A stretch of DNA of 64,000 bases from Gentiana macrophylla. Lineage: Eukaryota > Streptophyta > Magnoliopsida > Gentianales > Gentianaceae. The stretch lies in contig CM047808.1 in NCBI GenBank assembly GCA_026214975.1, positions 58,864,583-58,928,582 on the forward strand, read 5' to 3'. A program made the position numbers and the translations under genes. Below the pieces are notes generated by a model. That model did not search any database. It saw only the letters and a program-made list of their open reading frames with translations, and was not told the DNA's origin. Below, in pieces: positions 55,851 to 64,000 of the stretch. Numbering within the stretch: the first letter of the stretch is position 1; the number at the start of each line of letters is the position of its first letter.

Positions 55851-57090
55851 TTTCACTTAGAACTCTATTAAGTGCCATTACCATTTCTCATATCTTCCCC
55901 AATTCTATAAAAAAAAAAAGAGAAAATACGTCACTACCACCAACGTTTTGTAGACACGTACGTCGGTGACAATAATAATTCATATTCTCACAAGAATTAA
56001 TCATAATTTTCAATGTAATTTTTTAAATACATTAAACACGCGTAATGTCGAAAATAATTATGGGTCTTCAATAAACCCCACAAACAAAAATCATTTTTTT
56101 TGTTGCAATTTTTATAAAATAAGATACTCATCATGCTCAGTAGAATATATTTTTCCTGACTTGCTTTTCGGCCGTTTAAAGCCTTGGGTTATAAAATTTT
56201 GTGTGTTAATGATATGGTATACGAGTCTGATAAATATCCAAATTTTATAAAATGTCATACATGTCATAATCTGTTTTGATTAATGTTTATCAGCCTTGGA
56301 TGCATGACTTCAATAGCCGTTTCTGTTTATAATCTATAATTTACTCAAATTGTGTTCACACTTAAGCGTTAAGGTTAAGTCATACCTTGAGAGCTATAAA
56401 TAGCCAGTCATATCACTGGATTGCTCACTCAAATTCACTAGCAATCCAACACTTTTTACACCCTCAAAAAGTCTCTGACTTTCTTGGATTGGACACTTGG
56501 CTGGTCCAAGGTTCTTGACTCAGTAAGTGTCTTTACAGATTTCTTAAGTTGTGTACTTGTTGAAATTCTGTGTGTAGTTAATTGTTGGTTTAGCGGTTTG
56601 CTTAATCTGTGTGGATCAGTGATAAGATCAAGACTCACAACAGAAAGCTTGAGTCAAGTATTGGCCCTGAGAGGATTCTGGCCATTTGACTCATATTTCA
56701 CTGTGATTTGATCTTGTGTCAATCTAACACTCAGATTGAAGCCTTGGTTTGTTGCACCTTGATTCAGTTACAATTTGTAGAAAGTTGTGAAAACAGAATC
56801 CGGTGAATTGGTGGTATCACCAAGTTCATCACCTTGAGCATTTGAGATTTCGGATTTCACCTACTTGACTGCCTTTTGAATCACTGAAGTCCAAGGTTGT
56901 GTTTGTGGTTGTCTTGGTACAGAAACCAAGCATGTGTGTTCTCAGAATTCAGGACTTGTCCCTAGTGTGGTTGGTTTAAATACCTACACAGCCTTGTGAA
57001 AAGGCTTGACAAGCTGAATCTCTAGATCATCGCAAGTACTTGACTTCTGGTCCAGGACTAGCCCCTGTTTGCTTACCCCCTATAACATAC
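55851..57090. other. Non-coding stretch left of the SIRE-like LTR, with a promoter-like TATA
   Basis: No gene. CTATAAATAG at 56394-56403 is followed 25-35 bp on by CACTGG/CTCACTC-type sequence, as in an LTR U3/R boundary; this may mean that the LTR ending at 58366 starts left of here rather than at 57091. Confidence 0.45.
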
Positions 57091-57319
57091 TGTTGGGAAA
57101 CTCAGGATCATATCCTTAGGATTGATTTACTGAGTTTCTGCCCCATCTTTTGTACACTCAACCTGCTGTTCAACTGTGTTTGAATCTGATAGCTAATGTT
57201 GATCTTGCTGATCCCGTTCTTCTAATTGAATCTGCTAAAGTACCTTGCTGCACCAGTGTATACACTTTGACACTGGTGTGCTGCACTTTATCTGCTTTTA
57301 AGTTGATCCATCTGCTGTG

Positions 57320-57379
<60 letters not shown>

Positions 57380-58366
57380 TTTCTGTTCTGTAATCACTTG
57401 CTGAGCCTAAACTTTTACTGAATCTACTACTGCACATCTGCTGTTTCTGAAAGCTTAATCATAGTGCATCTGCTGCTTACCGAAGTATTAGCTCCCGGTG
57501 ATCGGCATTAAAGTTTTGAATACTTTGTAATAGATATCATAGGACTTCCTTTTAGGGCGGCTGAACATTTGTTTTCAGAATTGACTTTCAGGTTTGATAA
57601 TCTAGTCTCCTGAGACCTGATTACTCTCTTGAAGCTCAACTGATAGTTCAGACCCTTAGATCATATAATAAAATTCATTAGAGGCGTAATCCATTCTTTC
57701 TGCTCAACTCTTTGTATTGTAATTTAGCTTTGTATTTCTGAATACTCTGTTTTGCTGAACTTGAACTGATTTGATATTACCCTCTAAAAGTCTCAAGCAT
57801 TTGTGATTTGATCTTTTCTGAATATATTATGTTTTCTACTTGTTGAAATTGCACTCGGACTTAGTCCCTGTTGCATACATCTTGTAATAGTTCTTTCAGC
57901 TAAATTTTTGTTTTTGTATAAACCCTGCTGTACTCTTGACCCTTGTCTATTCAATTTGCCGAAGTATTTTCTGCTAAGCATCCTTTTGAAACCTTTGGTG
58001 ACGCTTTCATGAAATTGTCACTATAAGTAAAGTTGGTTATATCAGCCTGTTCTGCATAACTTTTGTTTTGATAAAGCTGTACCTAATGTGTTTTGGTAAA
58101 CTGAATTTGCTGTGATCATTTTACCTTTTGATAAACTGAATTTGCTTTGATCATTTTTACTTGTGCTTGTGACATTTGTTTTGGTCAAATATATTAATAT
58201 CTTTTGATCACTAAGGTTTAATAACATAAGCGAATAACCGACTAAGTTAGCTTCCGCCTTAGTTGTTTAGTACTTGTGTTGAATCATTCGAAAAGAGTAT
58301 ATAAATTGGTTAACACTCTATTCGCCCCCCTCTAGAGCATTTATTTGCGCCATTATCGATCCAACA
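57091..58366 (+). mobile_element. SIRE-like solo LTR candidate
   Basis: The right end is clear: CTCTATTCGCCCCCCTCTAG, then GATCCAACA at 58366, the C-rich run and CCAACA terminus seen in the SIRE-like LTR at 5395-6829. A TG at 57091 (TGTTGGGAAACTC) preceded by CATAC versus CTTAC after the right end gives a 4/5 target-site match. No internal region follows, so it is a solo LTR; the left boundary is uncertain. Confidence 0.55.
57322..57379. repeat. (TA)n microsatellite
   Basis: About 29 AT dinucleotides inside the SIRE-like LTR; the Tyr-Ile repeat frames on both strands over it are artefacts. Confidence 0.95.
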
Positions 58367-58371
58367 CTTAC

Positions 58372-58643
58372 GATCTGAGGGCAGATCCTTCGCAGCCGGG
58401 AGGGAATGATCGATCCCGAGTGAGCTTCCTGACCCTTTAGCTCCAATGCAAGCTATTGATCATCTTGTAATTCGAGATGGGCCTATGATAAGGCCCCAAA
58501 AGAGAAGAATGCGTGAGGCCTTGAATAATTTGGTCTTGGATATTTATTTGGAGCAGGAGCAGCCCAAGATGGAAGAAGAACTGCCCATTAGATGCACCAT
58601 TTATGCTATTGGGCTTGAAGACAACAAAGATGGGCCTGGTTAA
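58372..58643 (+). pseudogene. Gypsy polyprotein C-terminal remnant
   Basis: DLRADPSQPGGNDRSR in one frame and, from 58446, DGPMIRPQKRRMREALNNLVLDIYLEQE. Plant chromovirus polyproteins end with this DLR-(x)-NPFQ.G.ND...P.GPMTRSR.K...EA sequence after integrase. It is split by a frameshift and sits directly against the SIRE-like LTR, so that LTR inserted into it. Confidence 0.65.
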
Positions 58644-59035
58644 ACTGCAAGAGACTCTTTTATTTAATTATTCTGTCAATAAGGCTGGTCCATCTAGCTA
58701 TGGCGCTATTATTAGGAGTTTTGGATTTATTTTATTTTATTCTGCATTGGACTCGTTTAATAATTGCCTTGTGGGTTTAGTGTCCTAAGAAAAGCCAACA
58801 AAAGGCGGCGCCTAGTGTCTCCTGTTCTACTTAGGATTTATCATTTTTCATTCTCCCACATTGCTTTGGAGATTGATGAGTCTTTTATTTATAGCCTATA
58901 TATAGGCATTCCACACACTTTATTGGATCACCATATCATTGAAATTTTAGTGAAATATTTTCTTTTAAGTCGATTTTGGCTTAAACTATCACTTGCGAGT
59001 GAGTATCTTCTTTGTCGTAAATGATACACCCTTAA
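58644..59035 (+). repeat. Probable 3' UTR/LTR portion of the same gypsy remnant
   Basis: T-rich, non-coding. TATATATAG at 58897-58905 with GCATTCCACACAC downstream looks like an LTR promoter. No partner LTR is in the window, so boundaries are unknown. Confidence 0.4.
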
Positions 59036-59351
59036 CAATGAATCAACATCGTGAGCGAGCGTTGTGTGTTCTTAGCCTATGTCTTGGATTGGATTCTCTA
59101 GGACTAGGTTTCCTTAGCTCTCCATTGATCCCTTAGTACCTTTCTGGGCAAAGTATCACATCAAACCTCAATAGTGTCAAAGCATGACAACCCATACCGT
59201 GATGCAATGAAGACTCCGGTCTTAGGATAATTACACAAACGCCACATAGTGCGACACTTAATAAAGTATATTGGTCAGTCTAACGTATTAATTCTCTAAT
59301 ACACGTCCACGTAAAATCCAGGTGTCTCCACACATCGATAGACGAGATCTA
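59036..59351. other. Non-coding spacer
   Basis: Nothing recognisable on either strand. Its last bases ATCTA (59347-59351) should be the target duplication of the following element. Confidence 0.5.
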
Positions 59352-61178
59352 TGTTAGGAAAATATCATCGCAACGGAAGCGATTTATGGATCTAGATCTA
59401 TAAAATACTCGTAATAAAACATTAAATCTACATCTACAAGTAAGTTGTAGAACATACCTCTTGGATCTCAAAATCCAAGTTGGAGAACCGCTATTAGGAT
59501 GATCGAACAATGATGTGAAGAGCACCACGATCTTCCGTACGTGTGATCCAAGCAATTCCCGGTGGAAGGAATTCTCGACTCGAACCCCTCCGATATGCTA
59601 CCCGGAAAAATCACCAAGATTTTTCCCAACCCTTGGCCGAATATTTCTTCCTCTAATTTACTAGAGTAGTCAAAATTATGTGTTATTTTTGGCTTGGGAG
59701 AACTCTCTTTATATAGGAGAGTAATCCTTGACCTCCAAGGATTTTATAATTAATACAAAATCAATTATAATAATCCTAGTAAATAAAAGATAATCCCAAA
59801 ATATTCTAGAACAAATCAAGAATATTTTTATCTTTATTTCTTACCATAAATATTTATCCAATAAATATTTTATGCATAATGTCTTTTTAATACACAAGAA
59901 AACTAATTCTTGCCAAAATTAGACATATGGGCGCCACTTTCAAATATTGACCTAGTCAATATTAATTTTGCCACTACACAATAATTTGGGCCAAGATTAT
60001 GGAAAATGTCTTTTCCACATATTTAATTATTTAGCCCAACTAATTTAATAGTCCACTAAACAATTAATTCACATATCGCTTTAATAAAGTCCAACATGAA
60101 CTAAATTAATATTATTAGATTCGACGTCCGAGAATATCTATGCTATATTAGGAGGCACGTCGGGGACCATGGACAAATAATCGCGGCTCCGATAAATCAA
60201 ATAAATAATTATCGACGAATGTAATAATTATATTCGATAAATCAATCACGGAATATGCCACCATAATCCCGTGATCGCACTCCTCCGATTATAAGATTAT
60301 ATTTATCTCTCACGAAAGTAATAAGCGCCCACCGATATAATCATTTCATATGGATTAATCCTCCATAGATCGCTCATTCTAAATCGGAAGTTACCGTTAA
60401 CCCTTTTCGTAACATCTTGTCCTTACTTACCGTTAACCCCTAAGTGATCAATAATTCAAATAACTCCTTTGGTAGCTAATCGGTGTAATATGAATCCCAT
60501 GGATCGATCAATGTCCGGGATTAACTCATAAGGAATCGTTTCATCTACTTCCATAAATGGAAGGAATGGATTCCGATCCGTGATAAACACGTACTACTCA
60601 CTCAATCCAAAGACAATGCCAAGATGGGGTAATTCGGATCACAGACTCGGTGTAATCCTTAACCGCCAAGTCAAACCTCATACCGATTCAAGCAAATGAT
60701 CGTGATCACCTCGGGATTAAGATATATCCATAATATGATCATCTAATGATTCGATAAGACTTCTCAATTACGGAATTATATTGAGAACTCAGATCAAATC
60801 GGTCCAAAATTTCTATATGATATATCTATCATATATAAATGCCCCATTAGGTTCCCTTAACCGAAAGTCCGGATAAGACGATCACACCTATCGTGTTATG
60901 GGCGCATTAATAGTACGTTAAATGAGAGACCCGATACTCGATTAACTTTACTACGGACTAATTGTATTTTAAGTACATCTTCACTAACTCAATCCTCCGT
61001 GTATATCTCTCATACATCGAGTTAAGTGATTACATAAACGATATACTGTGGTTTTTTCAGAAGTGTAAATACTATTGTCATATCGGTGATTATGAGAATA
61101 ATAAATATGAATAATAATATCATTTCATTTATTAAATAAAACAATACAAAAATTGTCTTTCGGGCATCACACCTAACA
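59352..61178 (-). repeat. 3' LTR of the right-edge element
   Basis: Both ends carry the inverted pair TGTTAGG/CCTAACA. A TATA box (TATATAAAG) lies at 59707-59715 on the minus strand, preceded by CTCTCC. The proximal half (60100-61000) is rich in ATCGATAAAT and CGATCACG-like words; no gene. Confidence 0.78.
59707..59715 (-). promoter_or_regulatory. TATA box of the right-edge LTR
   Basis: TATATAAAGAGAG on the minus strand; about 355 bp remain from here to the LTR end, a normal R-U5 distance. Confidence 0.6.
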
Positions 61179-61190
61179 ATCTCCCACTTG
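61179..61190 (-). other. Polypurine tract of the right-edge element
   Basis: CAAGTGGGAGATT next to the LTR; a second, near-identical copy (AGCAAGTGGGAGATG) lies about 75 bp further inside, at 61255-61269. Confidence 0.8.
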
Positions 61191-64000
61191 CACGAAAGCT
61201 TGTGATTAATTGTTTTAGAGCACACCCTATTATTTAAAACTACAAAGAAACTACATCTCCCACTTGCTCTAAAGCAATGGAGACTCATCCCGTATTTTGG
61301 TACCCACAAAACTTATCATAACCATTTCAGATTCCAAAGTACACCCGAGTATGCCGTCGTAGGATAGGTCGTTGACTCGGGAGCACTTATATCCGAATGT
61401 CATGGGTCTTAATGATCGGTCGGGTTGTCGGCTCGAGGCGATCCGTAGAATCAAACGTCGCCGGTCCATCTAATCACGTGGTACTTTCCCAATATGCTCT
61501 TGAACTCAAGTGATTTCGAAATCCTTATAAGCTACCCTTCATCGCTTGCACAATGATGTGGTATCGGCTTTCAAACCTGGAATCACTCCCGTAATCTCAA
61601 AAGGAAATCCCGAGGCTATATCGCCTCTAGCTACTACAAAAGCCGCTAATCACCCAACTAGTTAAAGTCGAGTTGGCGTTCTTTGGATTCCTCCAGGCAA
61701 TAGCTTCAACACAAGAGTAAACATCGAGACCGAGATCGACTTAACGATCATCCTTAATCGACACAAAGTCGAACGGTGTATTCTCACATATCCAAGTTCA
61801 CATTTGAATATGCCCGCATATCATTCCTCGTTCTCTCAAGATACTAAAGGACATACTAAACTTGCTTTGTTAAGTGCCGAATCTAAGATTCGATCAAAAT
61901 TGACGTTGAATAACCTCGACCATCTCTTGTCACAAAGAGAATCCATCCCATTTCTCTTTATCCAAGATTTAGAGAGTCATTCCCGAGGCATAGGGTAGAA
62001 CTTCCTCGTTGAATGTTGCATACACAAATGCATCATCTTAACCAATAAGATGGACGGGAAACCAATGATCGATTCTAATGAATTCGACCGAGTCAAACTC
62101 TAAAGAATGTTGTCCAAAACTCACATGCAGAGAATTGTGGAATTGTCGATTCGACTTCAGTAACACACCCATGTTGATTCCAATCCAGTGCAAAGGTTAT
62201 CCTTCACAAACACTAATTTATATATTCACCATTTGTACTAAAATTGATATCCAAATCTACAAAAGACTTATCAATATTCTCGTCAAATCCACATATTGTA
62301 GAAATATATGACTTCCAATGACCGAGAGGTTTGCTTTTATCCACAAAGGACATAAGCCTTGATAATCATCCCGCCATAAGTTCATAAGGCAATACCTTCT
62401 TTGTTCGAATGAATCCAGATTCCGCTTGTTTGGCAAGAAAGTCTCGTGGAATCACCCCTATTTTTCTCGCTTTTGAACGAAATCATGAATTACCGAATTC
62501 ATTCTACTCTTTTCCGTAGATCCAATTACTCCCACTCGGGCCTGAGACACTCGAGGTGGTTCTACAAGAGTATGAATGACTCTCTGAGTACCAAACTCCA
62601 TTCATTGTGGTTATGGCTTGTAAACCAACCTCTATTATCGTAATCCTATATCGCTTCACAAAAGAGCCATAGTCATCAATCGATCCTCGACTACAAAGTC
62701 CGCAGAAACCGTGAATGGGTAATGGATAAACCATACTCCCACTATTTTCTTGGTGGATCAAATTTGATTTAGTTCAAGAGTATTTAATGTCATCACCAAC
62801 AACCGATGTTGGATGTGGTCCGATTTTAATCGCTTAGTAACTACCGTGAGTAAACGCATTTCAAGGTTCAAGGTTTTTTCAACATGGATTCTATCGTAAA
62901 GGATGCAACAAAGATAACTGCCCTTCCCGATTTCAAGAATCCTATATCTAACCTTTATACTCAATAGTTTAAAAGATATAGCACTAATGGTCATTGATCG
63001 AACGTATGCACTCGAAATTCTGGCCTTACCTTCAAGCACCGTGGTGCTAAATGCTTATATTTACGGAAGTGGGGTGAACCGAATCCACACCTTCTCCGAA
63101 AATTCCAAGGCATATTCTAGGTAGATCGCTTGGTCTTACATTTCAATGTAAACCGATATTTCGCTTCTAATATCTTTATTGAGTTAAGCGTTGTATTGTA
63201 GCACATGTAAGGCAATTCAATGGTTTCTTCCTTAGTGAAAGCATTTCACTATGAGGCAGCCGAACATCGCCTCAGACTACGTGATGGCCCATTTCGAGTA
63301 TAGAATACTCCATCTCTCATTGAAAACAGAGAAAACCTCAAAATATTTTGGATAAATTTGCCGGAGTTTTTGAATGGTTATCGCACAAGAAGTCACTACT
63401 CGTAAGCTCCTACTAGCTTGTTTCTTTCATCGCACTCGAAGGTCGTCATGAACAAGCAATGTTACTTTATAACCATTATCCTTTCCAAATTGAAAGGCAA
63501 CTTAGTCATTGAACCTTTGAGACAATATAACAGACCGGGAGAAAGGAATCACCCCGAGCCGTCTTCGTGTCTTGTCTTTTTGTGACTATGCACTAACTAT
63601 GGAATATGAAGAAGCGTTTATCTAAATATAGAAACCAATTGCTTTTAATAGTTCTTAAGATGTGTTATATACATATTTCAATAGCTTGTAAGTGGTTTTG
63701 ACTTTATCAAACAAAAGTCCGAGTCTTGGATTCGTGACTACAAATGGTATATTCACTTTCTATAAGACAAACAAATTATCGAATAAAAGGTAAATCCATT
63801 CGCTCCAACGAATCTTAAATGTAAAAATAAATCTTCTCGCGATATCCAAGTGGTTGAATCTGAGATTCATTTCCTCATATCACTCCCACTATTTTGCTAA
63901 AATTATCGCCCGCTGTCTATTAATCGTTAATGCACAACTATCTCGTTCTTCCAAAGAACATAGCCTAAGAGAAAATCACCAAGGATTCATAGGTTGGTGA
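61191..64000 (-). other. Interior of the right-edge element, no recognisable coding
   Basis: 2.8 kb. Frames on both strands are at most about 95 residues, and none shows a retrotransposon motif; many frames start and stop within shared words such as CTCCCACT (62529, 62742, 63884). I see no cellular gene either. Confidence 0.6.

Larger units (their letters stand above)
59352..64000 (-). mobile_element. Large LTR element (3' LTR and part of interior), minus strand, continuing off the right edge
   Basis: In minus orientation the interior leads to a polypurine tract (CAAGTGGGAGATT), then a 1,827-bp LTR from TGTTAGGTGTGATGCCC (61178) to TTTTCCTAACA (59352). The tract and the LTR start are of Ty1/copia (Tork-like) style. 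The 2.8 kb of interior visible contains no RT, RNase H or integrase motif, although RNase H should lie just before the tract; the element may be a LARD-type non-autonomous copy. Confidence 0.75.

Noticed and set aside
57150..57404. Frames with long Tyr-Ile repeats on both strands
   Set aside because: They are translations of a (TA)n microsatellite.

Overview
This is repeat-rich nuclear DNA of a flowering plant, most likely a eudicot. The evidence is a SINA-type RING E3 ligase exon, a CYP716-like P450 fragment, and plant-specific LTR-retrotransposon lineages: Tat and Athila Ty3/gypsy, SIRE-like and Ale-like Ty1/copia, and a chromovirus-type long-LTR family. The species cannot be named from the sequence. 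I see no rRNA or tRNA gene, no CRISPR and no intact cellular gene. Almost every long reading frame is a retrotransposon remnant or its shadow.

Layout. 1-4681 is the only non-LTR-dominated stretch: the first coding exon of a SINA-like gene on the minus strand (the rest would lie off the left edge), its presumed 5' leader, and small repeats. 4682-27523 is one Tat-lineage gypsy element on the minus strand, with both LTRs and a near-matching target duplication. A plus-strand SIRE-like copia (5395 to about 11475) split its 3' region and then lost its own right end. A plus-strand Athila-like gypsy (17555-25797) split it between gag and pol. The Tat element still shows protease, RT, two RNase H domains, integrase, a spliced antisense ORF and a 77-bp tandem array in its 3' region. 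All its coding parts carry stops or frameshifts.

27813-49008 holds two related Ale-like copia elements inserted tail to tail, two bases apart, with overlapping target duplications (TAAAT and AATGT). The left one (A, plus) has a solo LTR in its 5' LTR, and that solo LTR itself contains another solo LTR. The right one (B, minus) has a P450 gene fragment in its 5' LTR, and a young copia (C, 42141-48135, LTRs differing at 3 sites) sits inside that fragment. 49273-54757 is a long-LTR element (F2) with no coding capacity and two LTRs of unequal length. 54758-59351 contains a MITE candidate, a SIRE-like solo LTR candidate and a gypsy polyprotein tail. 59352 to the right edge is the 3' LTR and internal part of another large minus-strand LTR element with no recognisable pol.

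The genes do not form a pathway. What works together here is transposon biology: repeated nesting, solo-LTR formation, deletion, and decay with many C-to-T-type stop codons. The pattern most worth following is that three unrelated repeats (138-268, the Athila element, and the solo LTR at 28268-30525) each carry clusters of short palindromes with a fixed core and flanks that change together so the arms stay complementary.
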